Source of the DNA: CAZUXY01 sp964624235
GTDB taxonomy: Bacteria; Spirochaetota; UBA4802; UBA5368
Assembly: GCA_964624235.1 (NCBI GenBank)
Contig: CAZUXY010000030.1
Location: 1-60,403, forward strand
Direction of reading: 5' to 3'
DNA: 60,403 nucleotides
The notes under the pieces: model-generated
The model's database searches: none
What the model saw: only the letters and a program-made list of their open reading frames with translations
What the model was told of the DNA's origin: nothing
Position numbers and translations under genes: made by a program
In this document: positions 8,993-17,571 of the stretch, one piece after another
Numbering within the stretch: position 1 is the stretch's first letter
Layout: each line of letters opens with the position of its first letter

Positions 8993-10123
8993 ATGCCGTC
9001 AGTTGTATTCAATCCCATGGGGTTCGACAAAAACCGTTTGCTGGACAGGATGAGAAATTCAGGTCTTGACGCGGTGCTGCTCTCCTCCCCTGAAAACGTC
9101 TATTATACGAGCGGGTATCCGTCGATCCCCGGGGCGGGGAACCCCATACTTTTTGGATTAAGGAACCACTTTCCATTTTACACGTTTATTACCGCCGAGG
9201 GGCACGTGACGCTGTTCGCATGGTTTGGCGCCCTCATGTTCGACGTAGGCTACGGTGTGGACCATGTGGAGATGTATGCCGACAGGAACGGGGCCCGTGA
9301 AGTGATAAGGAATTTTTTTGCCGGGCGTGATCTCGGGGGATGGAAAATCGGCATCGAGTCGACCTGCCCCGTGCCGGTATGCCGGCTCATCGAGGAGCGG
9401 GGAGGCGCTATCGGACATGAAGAGATTGACGTGTTGATGGAACACCTGCGCGCGGTCAAATCACCGGCGGAGATCGATGCCATACGAAAGGCCACACGGG
9501 TGATTGAAAAAACCATTACCGGGCTGACCGGCATCATCACACCGGGAATCACCCGTCCCGAAGTGATACGGGAGGCGAAATCCCGCATGCTGGCAAACGG
9601 GGCGGACGGCATAGGTCATGTTACCGTAAGCTTCGGGACCTCCAACCCCGAAGTGGAAATCGAAGAAACCCTGGGAAAGAATACCCTGGTGGCCCTGGAC
9701 ATAGGCGCCGACTGCAGGGGATATAAGTCGGACAATCGGCGCCATGTGTATACGGGAAGAGTGCCCGCGGGCATGAGTGATCTGCAGAAAAAAATGTGCG
9801 ACATCGTCGACGAGGTGAGCGCACTCCTGGTACCCGGAAAAACGGCAGGGGAGATATACGACCGGGCATTGGCGCTCTACGAGAAAAACGGAATGGTGCC
9901 GCTCCTGGTAAACGCGGGACATACCATGGGCCTTAACACCGAAGAGGTCTGGATGTCCGGCGCCGTGGATCTTGTTCTGGAGACCGGGATGGTGATAAAC
10001 ATCGAACTCTATACGGATTATCCTGAGACGGGAGAATCCGTAGGTGACGAGGAGACCTACCTGGTCACAGGGGGCGCTCCGGAACGGATCACCTCCCTGC
10101 CCAGGGAGATTATCGGAACCTGA
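8993..10123 (+). CDS. M24 family creatinase/Xaa-Pro-peptidase-like hydrolase
   Basis: This 376-residue protein has the two-domain layout of the M24B family. The N-terminal creatinase-type domain contains NVYYTSGYP and NPILFGLRN. The C-terminal pita-bread domain keeps all five metal ligands: D236 and D247 (LDIGAD...SDNRR), H310 (AGHTMGL), E338 (NIELYTD) and E353 (DEETYLVT). M24 members include peptidases but also creatinase, ectoine hydrolase (DoeA) and the DMSP lyase DddP. The catabolic neighbourhood makes a small-molecule substrate more likely than a peptide. GGAGG six bases before the ATG at 8993 fixes the start. It is the first gene after the GntR operator and a paralogue of the second half of the gene at 10797. 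Confidence 0.85.
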   Translation: MPSVVFNPMGFDKNRLLDRMRNSGLDAVLLSSPENVYYTSGYPSIPGAGNPILFGLRNHFPFYTFITAEGHVTLFAWFGALMFDVGYGVDHVEMYADRNGAREVIRNFFAGRDLGGWKIGIESTCPVPVCRLIEERGGAIGHEEIDVLMEHLRAVKSPAEIDAIRKATRVIEKTITGLTGIITPGITRPEVIREAKSRMLANGADGIGHVTVSFGTSNPEVEIEETLGKNTLVALDIGADCRGYKSDNRRHVYTGRVPAGMSDLQKKMCDIVDEVSALLVPGKTAGEIYDRALALYEKNGMVPLLVNAGHTMGLNTEEVWMSGAVDLVLETGMVINIELYTDYPETGESVGDEETYLVTGGAPERITSLPREIIGT

Positions 10124-10202
10124 GGACTCTGCAAGGACTGCCGTTCTGCTATCGCGGCAGGCGGTGGTGTATATAACAACAGGTCACGGCGAGGTACACA
10201 GT

Positions 10203-10637
10203 ATGGAATGGAAGGTGGACAGCACCCAGCCGATTGATACGGCGCTGAGGGACATGATCCTGGACAGGATCGAAGAGGGGACATTCGGGACGGAGGATCT
10301 GAAGGATTTTTTCACAATATATACCCAGATCGCCAACAATACGGAAGACATACAGGACGAGGTCGAGGGATTCGACCGGAAATTCCAGTTCAGGATCGAG
10401 GGGCTTCAGGGATTCTGGATGACCATATCCAAAGGGAAATTTGAAATGGGTTCGGGTGACATCGAGGGACCCGATATCACCCTTGAGATGGGTGCCAGGG
10501 TGGCGGTTGAAATATTCTCGGGGCAGGTGGACCCGACCGCCGCCTACATGAACGGTGAGCTCAGGGTGAACGGCATCATCAACGACGCAATCCAGTTTCG
10601 GACCATACTGGAACTGGTCCAGGAAGAACTGGAATGA
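10203..10637 (+). CDS. SCP2 sterol-binding domain protein
   Basis: The 144-residue protein consists almost entirely of an SCP2-like domain. It shows FQFRIEGLQGFWMTISKGKFEMG, ITLEMGARVAVEIFSGQVDPTAAYMNGELRVNG and a final amphipathic helix. The DPTAAYMNGELRVNG segment is the typical SCP2 signature. SCP2 domains bind hydrophobic or acyl-type ligands, and in bacteria they often accompany catabolic enzymes. The ATG at 10203 has GCGAGG eight bases upstream. Its place between two M24 enzymes suggests it binds a substrate or intermediate of this pathway. A lipophilic or aromatic part of the substrate is therefore worth considering. Confidence 0.8.
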   Translation: MEWKVDSTQPIDTALRDMILDRIEEGTFGTEDLKDFFTIYTQIANNTEDIQDEVEGFDRKFQFRIEGLQGFWMTISKGKFEMGSGDIEGPDITLEMGARVAVEIFSGQVDPTAAYMNGELRVNGIINDAIQFRTILELVQEELE

Positions 10638-10643
10638 AAACAG

Positions 10644-10696
10644 CGCCCGACCTCTGCCCGGCGGTGGTAACGCAACGGGTATGGAAAGGTCGGGCG
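10644..10696 (+). other. Inverted repeat with long loop (possible attenuator or terminator)
   Basis: CGCCCGACCT (10644-10653) and AGGTCGGGCG (10687-10696) are perfect complements separated by 33 bases. The repeat starts just after the SCP2 stop and is followed by GTTGTTCT rather than a clean T run. It could reduce read-through into the fusion gene or stabilise the upstream message. Confidence 0.35.
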
Positions 10697-10796
10697 GTTG
10701 TTCTGGCATGCGGAACAATACGATACGGTGTATGTTGAAATACCATGGGATTAGAGTGACACCTGCTTCATACTACTGATCGGTTGAGAGGACCCT

Positions 10797-13064
10797 ATGG
10801 ACTATGTAAGATTCGGTGTAATAGGGGCGGGGGGCGCCTGGACCTATCGCATCAATTCCAGCGCGCTGTCTCCCCTGATTAAATTCACCGCCATATACGA
10901 CATTAACGCCCGTCAGGCGGCCAAGATGGCGCGCAGATTCAAGGTCAATGAAATGCGGCCGTACAGCGATCTGAAGGAATTCCTGGAAAGCGAAATCGAC
11001 GCGGTGCTCATCATGGTGCCCCACCACTATCATGCGGAACTGGTTGAAGCGGCCGCAGGGGCCGGAAAACACGTGCTGTGCGAGAAGCCCATGGCGACGA
11101 CGCTGGAGGACTGCGACCGTATGATCGAAGCGACCCGCAAGGCGGGAGTAAAATTCATGGTTGCTGAAAACCATCGCTTTCTGCCCGCTCACAGGTACAT
11201 GCGCGACGCCGTGCAACAGGGACTGATCGGCGATGTACACCTGGTGAGGTCTTATGAAGGTGTAGACGAGATTTTCGGGCTGAGCCAGCCCGACTCGTGG
11301 AAAGGGGACCCCGTCAAGGCCGGGGGAGGGTCCTTCATGGATATGGGCGCCCATAAATTCGCGACCCTGGAATGGGTGCTCGGCGATGAGGTCGGGTCGG
11401 TCACCGCGATGCTCGTTAAGCAGGCCATAAATCTTCCCGAAAAGGCTGAAGACAACGCGATCGCCATGGTGCGGTTCGGCAAGGGCGCCATCGGTGAAAT
11501 CGCCGTAAGCTTCACCCAGATAACCCCGCCCTTTAACAGCCTCGAGATCTACGGGAGCAGGGGGAGCATACTGGAGAACCACATGTGGGACAGGCCGGTG
11601 AGGATATACTCCACGGACGAGAGGATGGGAATACACCGGCAGCAGTGGTTTGAGCCCGAGCTGGAACATGCGCCGTTCCCCCGCTATTACTCTATTTCGG
11701 TCAGGAACGAGGATGAACACTTTGCGCGGTGTATTCTAGAAAACAGAGAACCAGAATTCACTCCCGAAGAGGCCAGAAGCGCCATCGCCGGGGTGCTGAT
11801 GGGATACCTTTCGGCGCAGACCGGTAAAGAGGCGACCAGGGAGGATCTGTACAGGCTGGCCGGGACCAGCGGGACCCGCGGACTTATCGAGAGACTGCCG
11901 GATTATATCCCCATTAATAACAACCTGCCGGAGGTAAAAAGGATGAAGGCCGTGGGATACGACAAAAAACGCGCCCAGGAAGCCATGAACAGGCACGATC
12001 TCGACATGCTGATCGTCACCACGCCGGTGAATGTGTATTACATGAGCGGCTTGCCGACGCTCCATGCCGCTCCGAATCCGATCCTGTTCGCTCTGAGCAA
12101 CCAGTATCCCAATGTCGCCCTGGTAAGGCGTGACGGCGACGTTGCCCTTTTCAACTGGGACCTGTTCCAGAGCGCGGGGGAACTCTGCTGGGCCGCGGAC
12201 CACAAGGGGACGATAGGGCAGAAGGACATCAGGCGCGCCCTGTGGTCCAAGATCAAGAAGTGGGGAATGATCGGGAAACGAATCGGGGTCGAATCGGTGG
12301 CGCCGAAATATCTGACCGACCACCTGGCCAGGAAAAATCCCGACTCGGAAATCGTTATCGCCGACGACGCGATAATGGACATACGGATAGTCAAAAGCGA
12401 CCTGGAGATCGAGTATATAGAAAAGGCGACCCGTATCACCGAGAAAGCCATCATGGCCTGCGTCGAGGCGGCGAAAGAGGGGATGACCGATAACGACTTT
12501 CTCATGCTGGCGCGTAAAACAATGATCGAGGAGGGCGCCGACGTGTGGGACCATCTGACCCTCAGCATCGGCGCCTCCGATCCTGAAGCGCCGGGTTTCG
12601 GCGTCACGGCGAAGAAGGGCGATATACTGCGTTTCGATTTCGGCGCCGTGTACAGGGGCTATGTCGCCGATGTCAACCGCCATATGGTCCTGGGACCGGT
12701 GCCTCCAGAAGCGGCGGACCTGATTGAACGGCTTATACAGCTTCAGGAATATTACGAGGCGCGCGTAAAGCCGGGCGTCGGCATAAAGGCCCTTAACGAA
12801 GAGGCGAACGCCTACTATAAAACTATAAAACCCGACGGCATGACCTTCGCGGTGGGCCACTGCATAGGCCTGGAGTGCGAGGAATATCATCTTTTCGGGA
12901 CTACGGGGATCGCCGACCGTCCCTTCGAAAAGAACATGGTATTTGAGATCGAGGCATGGGAAAAGTTCGGCGATACCCTGATAGGCGTGGAGGACTGTTA
13001 CGTCGTCACCGATACGGGATGCCGTAAGATCACCACGCTGGACAAGCATATGATGGGGAAATAA
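10797..13064 (+). CDS. Gfo/Idh/MocA dehydrogenase fused to an M24 creatinase-like hydrolase
   Basis: This 755-residue protein joins two enzymes. Residues 1-~375 are a Gfo/Idh/MocA oxidoreductase with the nucleotide-binding GVIGAGGAW, the EKP motif (96-98) with catalytic K97, and GGGSFMDMGAHKF with D182 and H186. Residues ~383-755 are an M24 domain with all five metal ligands: D614, D625, H688, E718 and E732. Both halves therefore look active. The first would oxidise a sugar, inositol or related alcohol with NAD(P). The second would hydrolyse a bond in the product, or act the other way round. M383 (at 11943) is preceded by GGAGG eight bases upstream, so a free M24 protein may also be made. The M24 half is a paralogue of the gene at 8993. 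Confidence 0.85.
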   Translation: MDYVRFGVIGAGGAWTYRINSSALSPLIKFTAIYDINARQAAKMARRFKVNEMRPYSDLKEFLESEIDAVLIMVPHHYHAELVEAAAGAGKHVLCEKPMATTLEDCDRMIEATRKAGVKFMVAENHRFLPAHRYMRDAVQQGLIGDVHLVRSYEGVDEIFGLSQPDSWKGDPVKAGGGSFMDMGAHKFATLEWVLGDEVGSVTAMLVKQAINLPEKAEDNAIAMVRFGKGAIGEIAVSFTQITPPFNSLEIYGSRGSILENHMWDRPVRIYSTDERMGIHRQQWFEPELEHAPFPRYYSISVRNEDEHFARCILENREPEFTPEEARSAIAGVLMGYLSAQTGKEATREDLYRLAGTSGTRGLIERLPDYIPINNNLPEVKRMKAVGYDKKRAQEAMNRHDLDMLIVTTPVNVYYMSGLPTLHAAPNPILFALSNQYPNVALVRRDGDVALFNWDLFQSAGELCWAADHKGTIGQKDIRRALWSKIKKWGMIGKRIGVESVAPKYLTDHLARKNPDSEIVIADDAIMDIRIVKSDLEIEYIEKATRITEKAIMACVEAAKEGMTDNDFLMLARKTMIEEGADVWDHLTLSIGASDPEAPGFGVTAKKGDILRFDFGAVYRGYVADVNRHMVLGPVPPEAADLIERLIQLQEYYEARVKPGVGIKALNEEANAYYKTIKPDGMTFAVGHCIGLECEEYHLFGTTGIADRPFEKNMVFEIEAWEKFGDTLIGVEDCYVVTDTGCRKITTLDKHMMGK
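11931..11945 (+). promoter_or_regulatory. Internal ribosome binding site and start codon within the fusion gene
   Basis: GGAGG followed by eight bases and an in-frame ATG (11943) lies exactly at the junction between the dehydrogenase and M24 halves. It resembles the start of a formerly separate gene and could yield a ~373-residue M24 protein. Confidence 0.45.
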
Positions 13065-13124
13065 CCCCCTCAATAACAACTGGAATTTAAAAAACGAATC
13101 ACCAGTCAAAGAAAGGAGAAGACC

Positions 13125-13913
13125 ATGGACCCTCTTATCATCACGGCGACGCCCAACACCTGCTGGCTGCACCCGGAGGTCGACTATCCCAAAACGGTCG
13201 ATGCAATCGTGGAGGAAGCCAGGCTCTGCCGCGAGAAGGGGGCGGCGGTGTATCACATACACGGGGAGGGTCAGTGGCCGCAGGTGATCGGCGGTATCCG
13301 CAAGGCTTCGGATATCATTATACAGTGCGGCATGTCGAGCCTCACCCTTGAGGAACGCATAGAGGTTTTCGAGCACCGGGCCGACATGATTTCGATAATC
13401 CTGAACCACCATGACGAGGCCTTCGCCGAGGTGGATTGCAACGTGCTGCACACCAAGGAAGAACTTACCGGCTACGCGGACGCCTGTAAAAAGTACGGCG
13501 TGCGGCCGGAGTTCGAGGTATGGCACACCGGTTCAATATGGAACCTGAACTATCTTATCGGTAAGGGCGTTCTTGAGCAGCCTTACATCACCACCCTGTT
13601 TTTCGGATGGCCCGGCGGCACCTGGTCACCCCCCACGGTCGAGGAGTACCTCTATCGCAGAAAATACATGCCGGCGGGAAGCGCCGTGACGGTAAGCATT
13701 ATGCACGAGGACCAGATGAAGATACTGGTTGCGGCCATTACACACGGCGATAATGTGCGTGTGGGCACCGAGGACCTGCCCTACGATCGGCAGGGCGCAC
13801 TGTGCCCCACCCATGGACTGGTAGAAGAGATAGCCCATATCTCGCGGAAGCTGGGAAGGCCCGTTGCGTCGCCCGACGACGCGAGAAAACTTTTGGGAAT
13901 CGGAAAACGGTAG
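13125..13913 (+). CDS. Beta-keto acid cleavage enzyme family protein (BKACE/DUF849), divergent
   Basis: The 262-residue TIM-barrel protein matches the BKACE family, whose members use Zn and acetyl-CoA to split a beta-keto acid into acetoacetate and a new CoA ester. The HxH zinc pair (H44, H46 in YHIHGEG), EFEVWHTG (E131) and VRVGTED (R212, E216, D217) are present. GMSSLTLEER corresponds to the substrate-carboxylate loop. The N-terminal segment (ATPNTCWLHPEVDYP) differs from the characterised 3-keto-5-aminohexanoate enzyme, so the substrate is probably different. AAAGGAGAAG lies before the ATG. In this cluster it is the likely C-C cleavage step after one of the dehydrogenases has made a 3-keto acid. 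Confidence 0.8.
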   Translation: MDPLIITATPNTCWLHPEVDYPKTVDAIVEEARLCREKGAAVYHIHGEGQWPQVIGGIRKASDIIIQCGMSSLTLEERIEVFEHRADMISIILNHHDEAFAEVDCNVLHTKEELTGYADACKKYGVRPEFEVWHTGSIWNLNYLIGKGVLEQPYITTLFFGWPGGTWSPPTVEEYLYRRKYMPAGSAVTVSIMHEDQMKILVAAITHGDNVRVGTEDLPYDRQGALCPTHGLVEEIAHISRKLGRPVASPDDARKLLGIGKR

Positions 13914-13967
13914 GAGTGCATTGTACTTCTTCCCTCCGACGAATGAAAGATACACCAGGAGAGACCG

Positions 13968-14738
13968 ATGAGTGATAAAAAAACAGCCGTAATCACCGGG
14001 GCAGCCAACGGCATTGGGGCAGCGGCGTCGAAGCTCTTCGCCCGGAAGGGCTATGCAGTGGCCGTAATGGACACGTCGGAAAAAATCTTCGAGGTGCGCG
14101 ACATCATCGTTTCATCCGGGGGCGAGTGTTACGCGAGACAGGGTGATGTTTCGCGGGAATCCGATGTCGCGGCCTTTGTGCAGGAGGCGGTTCAAAGGTA
14201 CGGCCGCATCGACGCACTCAACAGCAACGCCGGTATCGTGATCGTCAAACCCCTGGACGAAACCGACTGGAACGACTTCAGGCGGGTGGTGGACGTGAAC
14301 CTGGGCGGGATTTTTCTCTGCTGCAAGCATGTGCTGCCGGTCATGAAGAAGCAGAAGAGCGGGTCGATCGTCAATATGGGTTCCGTATCGGGACATGTGG
14401 GGCAGACCGACCACGCGATCTACGGCGCCACCAAGGGAGCCGTCATAGCCTTTACCAGGGCGGTGGCGTGGGAAGCGGCCCCCTTCAATATAAGGGTCAA
14501 TTCCGTAAGCCCCGGTTCCGTCGACACGCCCATGCTGCGCGGCGACATCACCCTCGAGTCGAAGCGCACGGGTAAATCCTTTGAGGAAGTGAAAAAGCTG
14601 CGGGAAGCGGAACAGGCGTTCAACCGCTGGGCGGACCCGATGGAAATCGCCGAGGCGATCTGTTTTCTCGCCGGCGACGGGGCGTCCTTTATCACCGGCA
14701 CCGACCTCCTGGTGGACTGCGGATGGGTGGCGAAATAA
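13968..14738 (+). CDS. SDR family oxidoreductase
   Basis: This is a 256-residue classical short-chain dehydrogenase. The cofactor motif TGAANGIG starts at residue 10, and NSNAG and N111 support the fold. The catalytic set is S139, Y152 and K156. Asp35 after the second strand suggests NAD rather than NADP. Residues ~190-215 form the variable substrate loop. It lies between the BKACE gene and the regulator, one base from the latter. It could supply the keto group that the cleavage enzyme needs. The exact substrate is unknown. Confidence 0.85.
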   Translation: MSDKKTAVITGAANGIGAAASKLFARKGYAVAVMDTSEKIFEVRDIIVSSGGECYARQGDVSRESDVAAFVQEAVQRYGRIDALNSNAGIVIVKPLDETDWNDFRRVVDVNLGGIFLCCKHVLPVMKKQKSGSIVNMGSVSGHVGQTDHAIYGATKGAVIAFTRAVAWEAAPFNIRVNSVSPGSVDTPMLRGDITLESKRTGKSFEEVKKLREAEQAFNRWADPMEIAEAICFLAGDGASFITGTDLLVDCGWVAK

Positions 14739-14739
14739 T

Positions 14740-15474
14740 ATGGGTAACGACAACACAGGGTTCAGTTTCGGCGAGATGGAGCGCGATATTCTTTCAGAGA
14801 AGATCGCAAACCGGCTGCTCACGTTAATAAAGGAGAAACGGCTCAGACCGGGCGACCGTCTTCCCCCCGAACGGGACCTGGCCCTCATGATGAAGGTGAG
14901 CAGGCCCTCGCTTCGTGAAGCGCTCAGGGCGCTGCAGATGATGAACATTATAGAAAACCGCCAGGGGTCGGGGAACTACATCGCCTCGCTGGAACCGGAA
15001 CAGCTGGTGGAACACCTGGACATTGTGTTCGCCCTGGATGATTCCACGTACCGCGACCTGTTCCAGGCGCGACGCATCCTTGAAACGGGCATCGCCGAAA
15101 TGGCGGCCCTGCATATTACCGGGGAAGATCTCGCGCGTATGGACGAGAGCATCAATGACGCGGCGGCGGCCATCAACGACGCGGGGGCCTTCCTCGAGGC
15201 CGACATGGAACTGCACAACCTGATACTGAAGGCGGCGGGAAACCGCATTCTTCCCGTCTTCATGAAGTCAATAAACAAGATCAGCGTATTGAGCCGGCGG
15301 CGTACCGGTGAAGACATCAACGTACGCCGGCAGACCCTCAGGGACCACCGGGCGATCGTGGCGGCGCTGAGAGAGAAAAGTCCCGATAAAGCGCGGCAGG
15401 CCATGCTTGAGCATCTGGCTCATGTGGAAAAAAAAATGAAAGACCTCGCCGGACCCGTCAATAAAAGGAGTTGA
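14740..15474 (+). CDS. FadR-subfamily GntR transcriptional regulator
   Basis: The 244-residue protein has an N-terminal winged helix (residues ~18-82, with LRPGDRLPPERDLA and SRPSLREALRALQ) and a C-terminal FCD ligand domain (~105-230). The FCD domain shows candidate metal-binding residues in DMELHNLIL, DHRAIVAAL and LEHLAHV. FadR-type regulators with an FCD domain usually sense organic acids such as lactate, pyruvate, gluconate or uronates, and most repress. The gene starts one base after the SDR stop and sits in the middle of the cluster. A matching TGGT-N3-ACCA operator lies at 8948-8958, so control of the first promoter by this protein is likely. Confidence 0.88.
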   Translation: MGNDNTGFSFGEMERDILSEKIANRLLTLIKEKRLRPGDRLPPERDLALMMKVSRPSLREALRALQMMNIIENRQGSGNYIASLEPEQLVEHLDIVFALDDSTYRDLFQARRILETGIAEMAALHITGEDLARMDESINDAAAAINDAGAFLEADMELHNLILKAAGNRILPVFMKSINKISVLSRRRTGEDINVRRQTLRDHRAIVAALREKSPDKARQAMLEHLAHVEKKMKDLAGPVNKRS

Positions 15475-15476
15475 TC

Positions 15477-16451
15477 ATGGAAGAGCGGTATTTCGTCACC
15501 GGCGCCACCGGCTGCATCGGCGCCTGGACCGTGAAAAACCTGGTGCAGAAAGGGGTTCCGGTGTGCGTGTCGGTGCGGGGAACGGACCGTCACCGGCTGG
15601 AGCTCATTATGACGCCCGGGGAACTGGCGCGCGTCGAATGCCGTACCGGTGATATTACCGACGCCACGTTCCTTGAAAGAACGATAAAGGATTTCGGCGC
15701 CAACCGTGTGATCCATCTCGCGGCCATGCAGCTTCCTTTCTGCAAAGCCGACCCGCCGAAGGGAGCGCTCGCCAACGTGCTCGGCACTATCAATATCTTC
15801 GAAGCGGTGAAAAAGGCGGGATTGAAAAGCCTGGTCTATTCGAGCAGCACCGCTGTCTACGGCCCGGCCGGCGAATACCCGCCGGGACCCCTGGCCCATG
15901 ACGCGCCCCTGCTGCCGCGATCACATTACGGCGTGTATAAAACGGCGAACGAACTGAACGCCGGCGTTTACTGGAGGGACGACGGCATCGCGAGCATCGG
16001 CCTGCGGCCCTATGTGGTGTACGGGCCGGGACGCGACCAGGGGATGACATCGACCCCCACAAAGGCGATGATGGCGGCGGCGATGGGGAAACCCTACCGC
16101 ATATCCTACGGTGGACGGTTTGCCTTCCAATATGCCGACGATTCGGCCAGGGCGTTCATCGACGCCGCCGGGGTGAAGTTCGAGGGTGCGGTGTGCTGTA
16201 ATATCGGAGGACGTTCGGTGTCTATGCAGGAGGTGGTGGCCGTCATAGAGGCGGCCTGCCCCGAAGCGAAGGGGGCCATCACCTTTGAGGATGTTCCGCT
16301 CCCTTTCCCCGCCGAGGTGGATAACAGCGAGATGGTCAAACTCCTGGGAGGATACCGGGAGACGCCGCTCGATGAGGGGGTGAGGGAGAGCATAAACCTC
16401 TTTAAAAGAGCGTTTACGCAAAAAAAAATTTCCGTCGACAGCATACGCTGA
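15477..16451 (+). CDS. NAD-dependent epimerase/dehydratase (extended SDR)
   Basis: The 324-residue protein is an extended SDR. The TGATGCIG cofactor motif starts at residue 8. The catalytic residues are Y151 and K155 (YGVYK), with the serine cluster at S122-S124. RPYVVYGPGRDQGMT and FQYADDSARAFIDA are typical of sugar-nucleotide or sugar epimerase relatives. In catabolic clusters such enzymes often act on free sugars or acids, for example as uronate or 3-keto-sugar dehydrogenases. AAAGGAG six bases before the ATG at 15477 decides the start. It follows the regulator with a two-base gap, so it is in the same operon. Confidence 0.82.
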   Translation: MEERYFVTGATGCIGAWTVKNLVQKGVPVCVSVRGTDRHRLELIMTPGELARVECRTGDITDATFLERTIKDFGANRVIHLAAMQLPFCKADPPKGALANVLGTINIFEAVKKAGLKSLVYSSSTAVYGPAGEYPPGPLAHDAPLLPRSHYGVYKTANELNAGVYWRDDGIASIGLRPYVVYGPGRDQGMTSTPTKAMMAAAMGKPYRISYGGRFAFQYADDSARAFIDAAGVKFEGAVCCNIGGRSVSMQEVVAVIEAACPEAKGAITFEDVPLPFPAEVDNSEMVKLLGGYRETPLDEGVRESINLFKRAFTQKKISVDSIR

Positions 16452-16469
16452 CGCGGTTATAACGTGTTC

Positions 16470-17543
16470 ATGACAACGTTGATAGACACTGTCAGGTCGA
16501 AAAAACCGGCAGGCAAGGTTTATGCCGCTTTCGGCGAGATGATGCTCCGTATGGCCGCACCGGGTTTCGAGCGGCTGCTGCAGTCTCCCCGGTTCGAGGC
16601 TTCCTTCGGCGGGGGAGAGGCGAACGTGGCGGTAAGCCTGGCCGTTCACGGGATGCGTACCCGCTTCATCACGGCGCTTCCCGACAACGATCTCGGCCGC
16701 GCGGCGGAACGTGCCCTGAAGGGTTACGGTGTCGATACTTCGTATATAGTACACGCGAAAGATGCCCGTATGGGTATATATTATCTGGAACGGGGGGCTG
16801 ACCGGCGGCCTTCGTCGGTGATATACGACCGTGAGGGATCGGCGATTAATAAAATCGCCGTGGGCGAAATCGACTGGGTGGAGGCGCTTGACGGCTGCGG
16901 ATGGTTCCATATTACCGGAATCACCCCGGCACTCTCGGTGAATGCGCTGGACCAGGCACTCGCGGCGGTCCGCACCGCCGCGAAAAACGGGATACCGGTA
17001 TCGTGCGACCTGAATTTCCGTACGAAACTCTGGAGATACGGCAGGGCGGCGGGTGAGGTGATGCCCGAATTCGCCCGTCTTGCCCATGTGCTCATCGCCA
17101 ACGAGGAAGACTGCCAGAAGGCGCTGGGCATCGGGAGCGCCGCCGGTGTAGAGGGCGGTTCGCTTGATCTGAAACGCTATGAAGGAATAACGGGCGAGGT
17201 CATGGCGCATTACCCGAACCTCCTCTGTGCGGCGATTACCCTGAGAGAAAGCCGTTCGGCTTCATCCAACCGCTGGAGCGCGTGCCTGCGTTCGGGGAAG
17301 GAATTTATCATCTCACGCGCCTATGACATAGATCATATCGTCGACCGGGTCGGTTCCGGCGACAGCTTCGCCGCGGGGCTCATCTACGGACTGAGCACCA
17401 TGGATTCAGGGAAAGAAGCGCTGGAATACGCGGTCGCGGCATCGTGTCTTAAACATTCGATCGAAGGAGATTTCAACCTGGCCGGGCCCGCCGAGATAAA
17501 GACGCTCGCCGAAGGGGGAGGGAGCGGCAGGATAAGGCGCTGA
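16470..17543 (+). CDS. PfkB family sugar kinase, 2-keto-3-deoxygluconate kinase-like
   Basis: The 357-residue protein shows the ribokinase/PfkB pattern. FGGGEANVAVSLAVHG lies near the N-terminus, YYLERGADRRPSSVIYDREGSA resembles KDG kinases, and DRVGSGDSFAAGLIYGL is the C-terminal signature with the catalytic Asp. KDG kinases phosphorylate 2-keto-3-deoxy-sugar acids at C6. No KDPG aldolase gene lies in the window, so the product would have to be split by an enzyme encoded elsewhere. The ATG at 16470 was preferred over a GTG six bases earlier, but neither has a good ribosome binding site. The gene points to a sugar acid as a pathway intermediate. Confidence 0.82.
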   Translation: MTTLIDTVRSKKPAGKVYAAFGEMMLRMAAPGFERLLQSPRFEASFGGGEANVAVSLAVHGMRTRFITALPDNDLGRAAERALKGYGVDTSYIVHAKDARMGIYYLERGADRRPSSVIYDREGSAINKIAVGEIDWVEALDGCGWFHITGITPALSVNALDQALAAVRTAAKNGIPVSCDLNFRTKLWRYGRAAGEVMPEFARLAHVLIANEEDCQKALGIGSAAGVEGGSLDLKRYEGITGEVMAHYPNLLCAAITLRESRSASSNRWSACLRSGKEFIISRAYDIDHIVDRVGSGDSFAAGLIYGLSTMDSGKEALEYAVAASCLKHSIEGDFNLAGPAEIKTLAEGGGSGRIRR

Positions 17544-17571
17544 GTAAACTATATTTCAAAGGGGGAAATCC

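Noticed and set aside
11736..13526. 596-residue open frame on the minus strand opposite the fusion gene
   Set aside because: It lies antisense to two well-supported enzymes, has no recognisable motif and reflects the codon bias of the real genes.
15921..17210. 429-residue minus-strand open frame
   Set aside because: It is antisense to the extended SDR and PfkB kinase genes and has no family features.
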